Assembly: GCF_051020955.1 (NCBI RefSeq)
Contig: NC_135019.1
Location: 21,767,375 to 21,831,374, forward strand
From: Megalopta genalis
Lineage: Eukaryota; Arthropoda; Insecta; Hymenoptera; Halictidae
Length of the DNA: 64,000 nt
Direction of reading: 5' to 3'
Shown: positions 1 through 10,995 of the stretch, in pieces
How positions within the stretch are numbered: position 1 is the stretch's first letter
Layout: each line of letters starts with the position of its first letter
The notes under the pieces: generated by a model
What the model saw: the letters and a program-made list of their open reading frames with translations, nothing else
Told to the model about the DNA's origin: nothing
The model's database searches: none
Made by a program: the position numbers and the translations under genes

Positions 1-280
1 AACAGAACACATATGACACTTGGATGAAAATTCGTTAAGAGCCGAGCAACTAACAAATGGAATTGCAAGAATGATTGTTTTGGACTTATAAATGTATAAA
101 CAAATTTCAATCATTAATAAAACTGTCAAACCAAGATACAAGATTCCTTCTCGAACCACTTTTTCGCGAGTAATAACTCTGTAAATTTACATCGATTTCA
201 AAAATCAAATTAAAAGAAAATTACACAAAGATTTGGGAAAAGATAAATAGTTTTTCTTATATCTCATATAAATTTTTTAC
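1..280. other. AT-rich flank, no gene seen
   Basis: AT-rich sequence without a recognisable coding segment. It lies immediately upstream of the hAT transposase relic and may be part of that element, but no terminal inverted repeat was found. Confidence 0.4.
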
Positions 281-1704
281 ATGATATTATTAGATTCATT
301 TAAAATAAAATTAACAGATACTATAATAGCTTTGACAACTGACGGCTGGACATCACATTCTGTGCAGCATTTTATGTTCATATCAATTCACTACATGACA
401 CCGGACTTTAAAATACAGCATTATATCTTGAACACATCATTTGTCAGCAAAACATACGTATAGACAGAACAAGAGGCTTTCGTCACCTCAAACAACGGTA
501 AAAATCTCATGAAAGCTATTACAACTCAACCGAACTAGTACCGCATACTACATACATATTACATACATGTATTACATATTGTTTGCAATTAGTAATTAAA
601 ATGGGTTTAAAAGATTATGCTGAATATGAATTCATTCGTAAAAGACGACGTGCAATAGTTTTCTTCTTCGCTCGTTCAACATCTGAAAGACAAATGCTAA
701 TGGACACTCAGAAAACATTAAATTCCGATTTAATACTTCTACAGCTAATGCAAGAAACAGACACTCGATGGAATTTTAGATACATGATGTTCCATAGACT
801 GAATTTACTAAGCACTTCTTTCAATAACATATTATCGAATGTAAATATGTCAGAAAATTTAAACGCAGAAGACTTTTGAATGCATTGATTACAGTTTTAG
901 AACCCATTAAAGAGGTCACTGAAGTAATGAGCGCAAATCTTTATCCTACACTATTGCAATACTACTACATGTTCATTGCATTACAGAATGTTCTCGCACC
1001 CGACACTACACACGATACAAAAATCGCTGCAATATGTAATGTCCACACACATTGTAAAAAAAGCGACCATAATATGTAATTGCTATGCTCGTGGATCCAC
1101 GGTTTAAAAACCCCCATAAGTTAGAAATATTGACAGAAAAATTCATGATTTAAATTCAGAAAACAATAACAATAATCTACAAAATATTTTCAGTAATGAA
1201 AATGGTAAATTCTTAAATTACTTATATTTCCTATCTTACATTAATTATATTAATAAGTTTTTAATACATTTTTATCCTTCAGCTCCGAAAAAATGAAATA
1301 TAACGCAATTCTTTGACTCAACATTGGATTCGAGAGAAGAAACTTATACTCTTACTTCTCGCAAAACTCGGAAAATACAAATGTATTTTTCCGAAATAAC
1401 GGAACCAAGAAAATGTAACATTATGGAATGGTGGAAATGTTACGTCAACAGGTATCCACTATTACAAAATATGGCAAAATATGTATTTGCGTTATCTGCA
1501 ACTAAAACAACCAGCGAACGTTTGTTTTCTGCGGCTGGTGACATAGTTATATGTACAAGAGCACGTTTGTTACCGGAGAATGTTGAGCAATTATATTTCT
1601 TACATAGTGTACCGTCCGGTCGCACAAACAAGAAAAAGTTTTCTTTTGTGCAAACGGCCAACGTAATTTACGACTCTCGTTTAACGAAGCTATTTTTGAG
1701 TTGA
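281..1704 (+). pseudogene. hAT-superfamily transposase relic
   Basis: Four coding blocks in different frames follow the order of a hAT transposase. The first (281-463) contains ALTTDGWTSHSV, the region around the first catalytic Asp of hAT elements. The middle blocks (583-879 and 876-1079) contain DTRWNFRYMM and LEPIKEVTEVMS, typical of the RNase H-like core. The last block (1324-1704) is the C-terminal dimerisation domain, with YPLLQNMAKYVFALSAT followed by TTSERLFSAAG. The frames are separated by stops and shifts and no N-terminal BED finger is visible, so the gene is dead. The last part recurs at 18361-18450. Subfamily was not determined. Confidence 0.85.
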
Positions 1705-2226
1705 TGATTTCCAGACTTCGGCGTCACATGCTTTAGTAGAGTTTTACTTGGGACGGATTCATCGGTTTTTCGACAAGCGTGTCCGGCGCGGGAGGCCCGA
1801 AGAAAATTTCCACGGTATCCCCTCCAATCACATCGCCGTTCCGAAAACAAGCAGGCTAAGGATCTAAGGAATAAGGCGGTGAAACGGAAAAACGAACAGC
1901 TCTGACTGGAAAGACCCATCGCGTGGGTTAGCCAATCAGGGTTGTTTAGGAATTTAGTTATTCAATTGTAATCTATCCGGAGATGCAGATCGCAAAGAGT
2001 CAAACGAGTTCGTTTAGTATCGTTATTCCAGCTACTCCGCACAACAAGTGTACCATTAATGAATAAACCTACCCACAATAGCAAATCAATTTTAATAAAA
2101 ATCGAACTCTTCCATGTTTTTCATATGTGGTTCTAAAGATTGTATTTTTTATTTATATCCTTCTTATTTAAAGTTTACATAAGGGCAAAGTATACGAATT
2201 ATTTTATATTAACATTTTCAAATATT
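1705..2226 (+). repeat. 3' flank of the hAT relic, shared with 18.5 kb
   Basis: No gene is visible here. About 2082-2225 (from caaatcaattttaataaaa to acattttcaaatatta) is nearly the same as 18466-18613. Both follow the hAT C-terminal coding region, so this is probably the 3' non-coding part of the same hAT family. The similarity stops where the CACTG-type arm begins at 2227. Confidence 0.55.
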
Positions 2227-2634
2227 ACACTGTCTGACATGATTTTTGATTTCCTATAGCCACTATGAAATTCTTGTAGATCTTTACGGCTCGAACAAGA
2301 ATCCGAAAACGGAATTGCTTCATCACCCTTAGTTTTCGAAGAAAAAGAGCTTCTGTAAAAACCCAAAATTTTTAACAAAAATGAGGTATTGCATGAAAAG
2401 TAAAAACGTTAGAAAGTTCTAATCGGTCTTGAAAGCTAGAGGAGAGTTTCCCGAATATAGTTATATAAATTATATATATAATTTATTAATTATTTTTGGT
2501 CCCAAATATGTGCTGACGTGCATAGTTTCTCCGCAATATTTTTGTATTTTTACCAAAGTACTTTGTCTAGTATGAATATTCTATCCAGGATCGGATTCTG
2601 TAGATATTTCTTAAGAAGAAACGGCCCAATAAAA
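2227..2634 (+). repeat. single arm of CACTG-type foldback element
   Basis: Starts cactgtctgacatg and matches the left arm of the complete foldback element at 23698-25080 over about 400 bp, ending near aagaagaaacggccc. Only one arm is present, so this is a truncated copy. It abuts the hAT-derived sequence, suggesting it inserted into or next to the hAT end. Confidence 0.7.
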
Positions 2635-2689
2635 GTGCCGGAACGATTCACATTTCGAACAGGCCGAGAAAATGCGCAATGCGTGTACG

Positions 2690-3375
2690 ACGTTTTGGCC
2701 GCCATGCGCTCCGCTGCTCGCTTCACCTTTTAAAACGCAATAACTTTTTCAAAACTGAACCAAATGACTCGAATTTTCTTTAGATGATAGGGGGACTAGT
2801 TTACTAGACGATGGCTAAAAAGCATTTTTCTTTATTTTGCTATTACTTGGAATGAAAAGAAAAAATTAAAAATCCTTGTTTTTAACTTTTTTATCTGAGT
2901 CTATAACGAAAATTTAAAGAATGCCTTTTGTAGATCTCGGTAACTTGTATGCGTGCTGAAAATTTGATCGAAATCCGTTATGCAGATTTCTGCATATTTC
3001 TTACAATTTTTTAAATCAAAATCGTGATAAAATTGCAATTTTTGCGATCTTTAATTTGTTGTAGCTTATAATAACATGAACTTCAATAAAATTTCAATAA
3101 ATTCAATAAAATTTTTAACATACATATAAGTTACCGAGATCTATGGAAGACATTTTTTAAATTTTCGTTGTAGACTCAGATAAAAAAGTTAAGAAACGAG
3201 AGATTTTTATTTTTTTGTCATTCAATGTAATACCAAAATTAAAAAACAAAATCATTTCAGTCATCGTCTAGTAGACTAGGCTCTCTATCATCTAAAAAAA
3301 ATTCGAGGCATTTGATTCCGTTTAAAAATAGTTATTGCATCTTAAAAGGTGTATGAACACTTTTGTGGGCCAGTG
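2690..3375. repeat. Tc1-like inverted-repeat element (non-autonomous)
   Basis: A long imperfect inverted repeat. The left arm contains aaaacgcaataacttttt and atgatagggggactagt. The right arm contains their complements near 3260-3350. The right terminus reads ...ttttgtgggccagtg followed by TA, a Tc1/mariner-style end. The left terminus is degraded. No coding capacity. A diverged relative lies at 13640-14292. Confidence 0.6.
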
Positions 3376-4144
3376 TATATCGGACGGAAAACGAATTGGC
3401 ATAGCGTTTGACTTTTTAAGTGGAATTGTACCCTTCTCAAATGCCACTTGAGAGATACAAAATGCTTCAAACTTGTTTATTTTTGTCTACTCTTCTATCC
3501 GATTGGCCTGTGCCGATGCAGTAAAAAAACACGAAGTTTACAACAATTAGGCCAAACGGTAAGACCAAGTCAGTAGAAATTTTCACGGTATCACGAAAAG
3601 GTCAGGGGTTCAAACCTCCAACTTCTATGTACGCGACCAACAATCAGATCTATTATGTGCATTGGGATGAATTAGCTGATGAATCGTCTGATATTGCTGA
3701 CATCGTCGAAAAATGCAGGACATACCAGTCATGAAAATAATGTCCCGTCACGTCGTATTTTTTCCTAGTCCGTTTTACGATGCCCGTGAACCGTACGACT
3801 CCAGGTCTTGCAGACACAAAGGTCAGACCGCACGCGCTTGCGCGCGGGTGGATCATTAATTTGTTCAACTTGATTCTGAGGATCTCACAAAGAATCGTTC
3901 GCGCGGTATTCTAGGTTAACCGACCCGTTAGCAGATGTTCGGTCTCCTCGTGCGTCGCTAGCCCTAGTGGCGATTTCCTACGTGTCGAAATCGATCTAGA
4001 CCCGATGTCCTGGCTCCGCCGAGATACAATACAACCCCCTCGATCGATTTCCGATGTTTTGTACGATATTATGTTCTACGGGGCGGCTACGAATTCTACA
4101 GGAACGCAAAATTACAATGTTTCGGCTCCGAAGCCTCTTCAAAA
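3376..4144. other. No gene recognised
   Basis: About 770 bp without a convincing coding segment or repeat terminus. A short tRNA T-arm-like string (ggggttcaaacctcc) near 3606 is not accompanied by a foldable tRNA. Confidence 0.4.
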
Positions 4145-4146
4145 TA

Positions 4147-4360
4147 CAATAAATTCTCTCTAATTAACGTTCAGATTGTGCACAAAAATGAACAATTTCG
4201 GAAGAGGAGATACGATTAAACGAGCCTTGCGGCTCATTTTTATAGATGCCGATTGTCAGCAATTATAAAAACGTGGCGCTAGGCTCAAATAATCGTATCT
4301 CCTCTTCCAAAATTGTTCACTTTTGTGCACATCTGAGCGTCAATTAGGGAGAATTTACTG
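4147..4360. mobile_element. pogo/Tigger-like MITE, copy 1 (214 bp)
   Basis: A near-palindromic 214-bp element flanked by TA. The left end CAATAAATTCTCTCTAATT and the right end AATTAGGGAGAATTTACTG are inverted repeats. The inner arms also pair (ggaagaggagatacgatta with taatcgtatctcctcttcc). The ends agree with the copies at 13980 and 23435. CAGTAAA-type ends plus a TA target suggest a pogo/Tigger-mobilised MITE, although no transposase is present. Confidence 0.75.
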
Positions 4361-4362
4361 TA

Positions 4363-4850
4363 CTAACTGTGCTTACCAATCCCCGCAATTGCCGCCGGCG
4401 TGGAAACCACGTGTTTCCCAATATCACAGGTTATTCCCCGGGACGTCTTTCGCAACCTACTTCTTACATTCGCGCCGCTTGGTAGTCGCGAACCGAGCCA
4501 CCGAAATTACAAAGGAAGAAAGATCGAGAGAAATCACCAAAACCGTTGTCCTCTGGATGTTCGGTATTTGTCGGCTCTTGGCCGATGTTCCTCTCTCCAA
4601 GAGAAGCGGGTGGATAGTTCCCTGGACCTCGCACTCGTTAGTCACGCGGCGAACAGTACCCTGGACTTCACTGAAAACGACTTTTATCGCACTTCAACTA
4701 TTATATTAACACAGTCTCGGTTCAACCGTTGTAGCGAATCCGTTATTTGTGTGAGTCGGTCGCGTTAGCTGTGTCGAAGTGCGAATCGCCAAGGGGTCCA
4801 GGTGCTACCCATGACCACTGTTAAACAAACCAGTCATAAAAATATTCCCT
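4363..4850. other. No gene recognised; possible LINE 5' UTR
   Basis: Between the MITE and the first codon of the Jockey-like LINE. No motif was recognised. The last part may be 5' UTR of the LINE. Confidence 0.35.
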
Positions 4851-5938
4851 ATGGAGCAAGTGCAAGAATCTAACCGTTTTGCAGTTATCAATTCAGCCAT
4901 CAAACCATACTGGACCTCATGAATCTTCCACACATTCCTCAAACTCAACCAGCAACAGACACGATCAATAACAATGCATGGCAGGTAACTAATAGATCAA
5001 AGAAAAGGAAAACAACCTTCAATAACAAGACAGATCAAGAACTTGTTAGCACATACAATCGATGGAATATACTAACACCTGTCAGTGACGTAACTGGAAA
5101 TTCAAACAACACTGCAAAACTCACCCCAAAACCACCACCTATATTTGTCTATGGCATAATTAATCTTTCAGAAGACCAATTCAGCTTCAAAAGTATGGCG
5201 CATGACACAATAAAAATCAACTGTGTTAATCCCGAAACCTACAGAAATCTTGTTAGATTCATGAAGGACAATAGCATTATTCTCCATACTTATCAACTTA
5301 CAGAAGACAGAGCGTATAGAATCGTAATAAAACATTTATATCACTCAATGGATACTGAACTTATTAAGAATGAACTATCAACTCTTGGACATAATGTAAA
5401 AAACATCATTAATGCTAAACAAAGAGTAACCAAAGAGCCGCTCAATCTATTTTTTGTGGATTTGGAACCAGCAGAAAATAACAAGGAAATATTTAGGGTT
5501 GATGCACATTTACGTACCAAGCTCGGGTCGTGCTAGTAGCGTGCTTGATTGAGAGTATTCACATTAGATGTGCGAGCATGGTGCCAGACAAATGAAGAAT
5601 AGATAATAACGCAATGTGTAACTTCTTTATTTTTTACTATTTTTTAATGGGATTTTTTTCAATGCCATCGTGAGTTTTTCTGATTAAAATGAGTCCAAAC
5701 ATGATATAATTTCTGTAAGATTATATTAATTTTTATGAAAAATATAAATATATTTTTTTTTGCTTTTTAAAAAAAGCAAAAAAGGATTACATACAGCGAA
5801 AAGAACACACCAATGAAAATGAAAATATCAGTGAAATCATAAATAAGATTTTGACAGAATTCAAAAATATGTTTGATTAATTAATACATCAAAATAGTAT
5901 GATTTTGAACATGCTAACAATGTTTATGAGTAAAAACA
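4851..5938 (+). pseudogene. LINE ORF1 (gag-like, PRE_C2HC region)
   Basis: The presumed start MEQVQESNRFAV (4851) is frame-shifted relative to the long block at 4919-5536. That block contains AYRIVIKHLYHSMDTELI and EPLNLFFVDLEP, the hallmark of Jockey-type gag proteins that bind the element RNA. The CCHC zinc knuckles expected after this point are absent. From about 5510 to 5790 the sequence is unrelated and non-coding. The frame then resumes with the usual C-terminal tail (EIINKILTEFKNMF ... NMLTMFMSKN) just before ORF2. The gene is inactivated. Confidence 0.75.
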
Positions 5939-8548
5939 ATGGCTAAACTCCTAAGAATAGCCCTATGGAATGCCAACGGCATGTCTCAACATAAAGAGGA
6001 AATAAAAGTTTTCCTAAACCTTCAACTAATTGATATTCTCCTTATTAGTGAAACACACTTTACGGAAAAATCATATTTTAAAATTCCACGTACTAACCAC
6101 CCAGACAAAAAAGCCCACGCAGGATCGACAATATTAATAAAAAAAACTCCATCAAGCATCATACGTCAATCAGGGTAAAATCTCTACCTTATGACATAAC
6201 TGTTTCAGCAATTTATTGTCCCCCCCTCAATACCTCGAAGAAAAATGATTTTGAAGACCTTTTCTCTACCATGGATAATAAAATTATAGCTGGGGGAGAT
6301 TATAATAGTAAAAATATTCTCTGGGGCTCTCGCCTTACCACAACTAAAGGCAAAGAACTGGCGAAAGTACTGCAGGATAAAAGATACTCATTCTTATCGA
6401 CAGGTAGCCCTACTTATTGGCCTTCAGATCAACAAAAAATACCAGATCTTTTGGATTTTTTTGTAACCAAGGGAGTCTGCAACTCATACTTGCATGTAGA
6501 ATCTAATCAATTAGTTCGTTTGTAATAAATCACGAAAAAGTTCTCAGGTTACATAATCCTAAAACTGATTGGGATTGTTACCGGCACTACCTGAATGAAA
6601 ATATAAACTTAAAAATAAGTTTAAAAACCCACGCTCAGCTAGAGGAATCCACTAATAACTTTATTTGCACTCTGGCAGCTAAGCACGTCACACCGCGTAT
6701 AATCACTAAAAATCGTGTAGCACATGTTCCAATTGAAATCAAAAGGCTGATTACTGAAAAGAGAAAGGCAAGAGTAAGATGGCAGAAGAGCCACGTTCTA
6801 GCTGACAAGACTAAACTAAAACACAGATTAATGAAACTGCGTGATGCATCATTTCATGACTATATAACTAAATTAAATCGCTATGACAACTAAATATGGC
6901 GACCTGTCAAATCAGCATTGAAACCTATTCACCCCCCCCCCTCTTTATACAAAAACAATCTCCTCCAGGACCATAGACACAAAGCAGCAAAGAGAAAGCA
7001 GTTCTATTCGCGGAACACTTTATTGAAGTTTTTACCCCTAATGATGACACATTAATTCAAGAAATATCGGAACACCAAATTGACGTCACGGCGGCTACGG
7101 AACCTTTTGTGCTCTTCACAGCAAGAGAAATCTTCGCTGAAATTCTTCGACTGAATAATAGAAAATCACCTGGACCCGATCTCATTACTGCTAGAATGCT
7201 TAAGGAACTACCGAAGAAGGATTCTGTTTTCCTAACTTACATATTCAACGCTATTCTAAGACACCAGTACTGGCAAACACCATTCAAAATTGCTGAGATT
7301 ATTATGATACCTAAGCCCCCCTAAAATCCAAATGATGTCATAGCATGCAGATCGATAAGTCTCTTACTTATTACCTCTAAATTACTAGAAATCAAACCCC
7401 TCCTGCAATTTATCCCCGATCATTAATTTGACTTCCGCCCACAACACTCTACTATCTAACAATATCATCGAGTAGTCCACTCCATACACAGTGCACTAGA
7501 AGAAAAGAAATACTGTATGACAGTATTCCTGGACGTCAAACAAGCATTTGATAAAGTTTGTCATGATGGCCTTATTTTTAAAATAAAAAGTTTCCTTTCA
7601 ACGTCTTTCAAGCTGTTTAAGTCCTATTTAACTGGCCGTCAATTCAGAACAAAAGTAAATGTTGAAACATCGAAGCTATACCCCATCCGAGCCGGGATTC
7701 CTTAGGGCAGAGTGTTTTGGGCCCGACTCTATTATATACATAACATAATATAATATACCTATTATTACATATAATACCTATAATACCCATAAAATCTACA
7801 TAATACCTATTATTATAATTATATACCTATTATCATACGATTTGCCGACCTTCACAGACACAGTAATAGGTACATTCGCTGACGACACAGCAATACTCTC
7901 ATGCCAACGGAGATCCAGACATTGCATCCTACAAACTGCAAATGCACCTAAATCTACTTCAATCATGGTTCATTAAATGGAAAATCAAGATCAATGAGAC
8001 TAAATCGGCACACATAACGTTTACTACAAGGAAAGAAATATATTCCCCAGTCTACATAAATAACATTCAAATTCCAACAACTTCCTCAGTGTGCTATCTG
8101 GGGCTCCAAGTCGATACTAAACTAATCTAGGAAGATCACATTTAAAAAAAGGAAAGCAGTAGGAACAAGATTCAAAAGTCTATACTGGTTAATTGGGGGA
8201 AAAGCACAGTTAGCACTGGAGTGTAAAATCCTATTATATAAAACAATATTAAAGCCCATATGGACATATGGAATAGAGCTGTTGGGTTGTGTCTCCAAGT
8301 CTAACTTAAAGATCATGCAAAGAACCCAGACAAAAATTCTTCGTGCCTTAACTAATGCTTCGTGGTACGTCTCTACTCTCCATGAAGACTCGGGTATTCC
8401 TTACATAAATAAAGTAATACATGACAGAAGCGTCAACCACCATGCCAGACTCGGGTATTATCCTAACTCGCTGTCTCAGGCGTTACTTCACCAACCCGTT
8501 AATAAGAGATTGGAAAGACTATGGCCATCGGACCTCAATGAGGCCTAG
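5939..8548 (+). pseudogene. LINE ORF2: endonuclease and reverse transcriptase
   Basis: The start MAKLLRIALWNANGM is the N-terminus of an apurinic-like endonuclease, followed by LLISETHF and AGGDYNSKN. The RT blocks are NNRKSPGPDLITARML (7150), TVFLDVKQAFDKVCHDG (7517), a shifted FADDTAILS (about 7878) carrying the catalytic Asp pair, and the Jockey-type tail ILKPIWTYGIELLG (8250). At least five frame changes or stops separate the blocks. Homologous but much younger 3' sequence lies at 51294-51877. Confidence 0.85.
7728..7845. repeat. AT-rich tandem tract (taatacctat units)
   Basis: Irregular tandem copies of a roughly 10-bp unit (taatacctat / ataatatacc). It lies between the RT motif ending GPTLL and the resumption DLPTFTDTV before the FADD motif, so it is an expansion inside the LINE coding region. 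Confidence 0.7.
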
Positions 8549-8657
8549 GAGGATTCTTCTGTGATAGTATAGGAGTCCATGATGCGGGCTCATTCGAGCA
8601 AATTAGCTTATAGAATACATGTATTCTGATGGATAATTACTTTAAAAAAACTATTAA

Positions 8658-8895
8658 CACGTTGAGCACGGTGTCGGTTCCTACGGACCGACAGTAAACT
8701 TTCCGTTTGGCCGGTGTCGGGCCTTGGGGACCGACAGTGGGCTTTTCGTTTGGATAGCGTAGGTTCCTGCGACCGACAGTTTAAAAGTTAAAAAATAAAT
8801 GTAGTAATTTTACTGAAATTTATTGAAACACTCTAAACAAAAATATGGTTTGGTTTTGCACGTATTACAGCAATATCGGCGCCGAGTTTAACGTG
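8658..8895 (-). mobile_element. internally deleted piggyBac (238 bp) at TTAA
   Basis: Flanked by TTAA (8654-8657 and 8896-8899). The left end CACGTTGAGCAC matches the terminal repeat of the 52512-54577 element. The right end reads back as CACGTTAAAC. Next to the left end are three tandem units of about 44 bp (8667-8780) built around gtcggttcctacggaccgac. The - strand then encodes a remnant of the piggyBac C-terminal cysteine-rich domain (CNTCKTKPYFCLECF). The rest of the transposase is deleted. Confidence 0.75.
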
Positions 8896-8899
8896 TTAA

Positions 8900-10129
8900 A
8901 CGATACTGTGGCCTACGGAACAATGAATTCGATTTTCGACGGCTCAATCGCCCAGAAGAGAAGCGTTCCCCACTCCCGGTATCCTCGGTTCAGTCCAAAG
9001 TACATACTAATCCCGCGCGCACCCTGCTTTAATCAGAACCACATCTTATGACGTGGCCCCTTGGCCCCTATCGACCTCGATTCGGTATCACGTTCCCTCG
9101 AAGTTGAAATTATCCTCGGCCCGGCAGCCCGATATGTCGGTGGCACAAGTTTAAAGTTGTCTGATTGAAACACGTGGTGTTCCAGGTTGTTCCCCCTCGA
9201 GAAAAGTTACGACAGGTCTCCGGGTCGAGACGACGTTCTTGTTGTTAGCTTCCATGTTAACCAGGAATCGCGATTTTCTCGTACTCGGGCCTATTCGGTC
9301 CGAGGTACAGTCCTGTAATTTCGCCGATGTGGCGCGCAATTTCATTAGTCCTGTTCCTGCCTACTTCTCCTATAGACGTCCCAGGAAGAACGCTCGTGCG
9401 TGAGTGAAGCTAGCCGAGGCGTGATCTGCAGACATCCCGGTCCAATCTCGCGAACTTTAAGCTTTACTCCACGATGGGAAGGAGGATGCAAACTTTGCAA
9501 CGTCATAGTCCATAATCGAAGAACTTCGTGAAGATGGATTGATTATTAATTGATTATAAAATAAATTACGAATGAAATGATTGGTTTTATTAGATGTTTG
9601 AGCGGCTGGAAGGATGGAGGTGTGGAGGAAAAGGCTTTTCTAGCGGGCCTTGTCTTAGACGCAGGGATATCGGAAGGTTGGTTAAGGATGGTATTTATAC
9701 AAATTGGGACGTGTCAAGTAGTTACAGAAAGGTACCCATCTGCTGGCGAGCGCTGATGTAACCGCTACAGATGATCCGATGAAATTTAAATTGCTGTAAA
9801 ACCAATTAAACGATAGCCGCAGACGAAAATTGCGACGTGAGATTTCAAAATATCGAGTTGAGACTCGAAAATGTATATCGGTAAATACAGCAGATCGAAC
9901 AACAACAAGAGCGACTAGAGTCATTGATAAAAAAGAAAAAAAACTGTATTGAGAAATGAAAAAGTGTCTATTAATAAATTTGGCACGTTGTATCAATTAA
10001 ACGAGTTCGAGTCGAAAGCATCGATCGATATTTGAACTCTGTATCCGACATTTACAAATTATGTATACGGCAATGCTATATGCTCGACCGGTAAATTGTA
10101 CAATACTAGAGGAGCTAAGATCGGTCACG
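8900..10129. other. No gene recognised
   Basis: About 1.2 kb with short open stretches on both strands but no family motif. The last part, from about 9680, may be the decayed 5' portion of the fibre-like gene that becomes recognisable at 10130. Confidence 0.35.
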
Positions 10130-10557
10130 TTGCGAATCCTACGGCAAACGATGACGCAACCACCAAATCGTACGTTGATCACGTTTCGAAAAGAGGTAAC
10201 AATATCGTAACGTGATCGCTTTATGCCTACATGCAGGATCACGTGATGTGCTTGTTAACAGAATCGTAGACAGCTAGAAATAAGAGGATCAAGCATATGG
10301 TGAATCCGATTGAAAACGACGATGCAACCACTAAATCGCACGTTGATGACAATTTGTGGCATATCACATTATCTTTGGCTGATAATTCTTTCAATGAGCG
10401 AATGCTATATCATACCGCGGAACCTGAGGATAACGATGATGCAACCACTAAATCATACATTAACGATGTTTCAAAGAAAGGCTACGATGAGCTTTATAGA
10501 AAAATAACTGCTTACGAAAAGCTGGCGAAAGACGCGGAACAGGCTAGTGCAAAGTGA
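10130..10557 (+). pseudogene. fibre-like repeat protein relic (virus-like element)
   Basis: Three repeats of a motif of the form NP-x(2-3)-NDDATTKSYVD are readable: ANDDATTKSYVDH near 10150, ENDDATTKSHVDD near 10310 and DNDDATTKSYIND near 10428. The last two are in one 86-codon frame starting MVNPIENDDATTK. The first is separated by stops. Repeats of this type occur in trimeric fibre or tail proteins of DNA viruses and related elements (general knowledge). Its position beside a protein-primed type DNA polymerase fragment suggests both come from one Polinton/adintovirus-like insertion. The gene is broken. A function beyond likely virion fibre cannot be assigned. Confidence 0.5.
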
Positions 10558-10995
10558 AAGTCTGAAATCCTGGTCAAAATAACAGCAAACAGCTAATGAA
10601 AAAAATAATTCTCTAGAAAAAAAGTACAATCGATGTAAACATGAGAATATTAATCACATGACAAACAAAGAAAAAAGAATTTAATACGTGCGTGCATGGG
10701 TGTGCAGTTGATCAATCTGAAGTTGTGTGTGAAGTTGATGATAAAAAGATTACATTCGCATAAATAATTTCCCGAGATTATTTAGTTCTGTGTCGTTCTA
10801 AATATTTCTGCATTTCCTCGGCGATATCATAATGCCCCCAAGAAAGGTTGTAAATTAAATTACTGTGGAAATATAACATTCATCATCGTGCAGACTGAAT
10901 GCTAATTTCATCTGCGATACTGAATACACTCGATGCTGTACAGACATTATTGATTTATTGTTAACTGACTTTTTCGCAGGATTGTAAAGACATTC

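Larger units (their letters stand above)
4851..8653 (+). mobile_element. Jockey-clade-like LINE, full order but dead
   Basis: Contains an ORF1 (gag-like) followed by ORF2 with endonuclease then reverse transcriptase, the layout of Jockey-clade non-LTR retrotransposons. The two genes meet near 5939. Both carry frameshifts and stops. Part of ORF1 is replaced by unrelated sequence, and an AT-rich repeat has expanded inside the RT. The 3' end is probably just before the TTAA of a piggyBac relic at 8654. No target duplication was identified. Confidence 0.8.

Noticed and set aside
3546..3625. Possible tRNA gene (A-box-like aggccaaacggtaag and B-box-like ggggttcaaacctcc)
   Set aside because: No acceptor stem or anticodon arm could be paired and the spacing is wrong; probably chance or a very old SINE piece.
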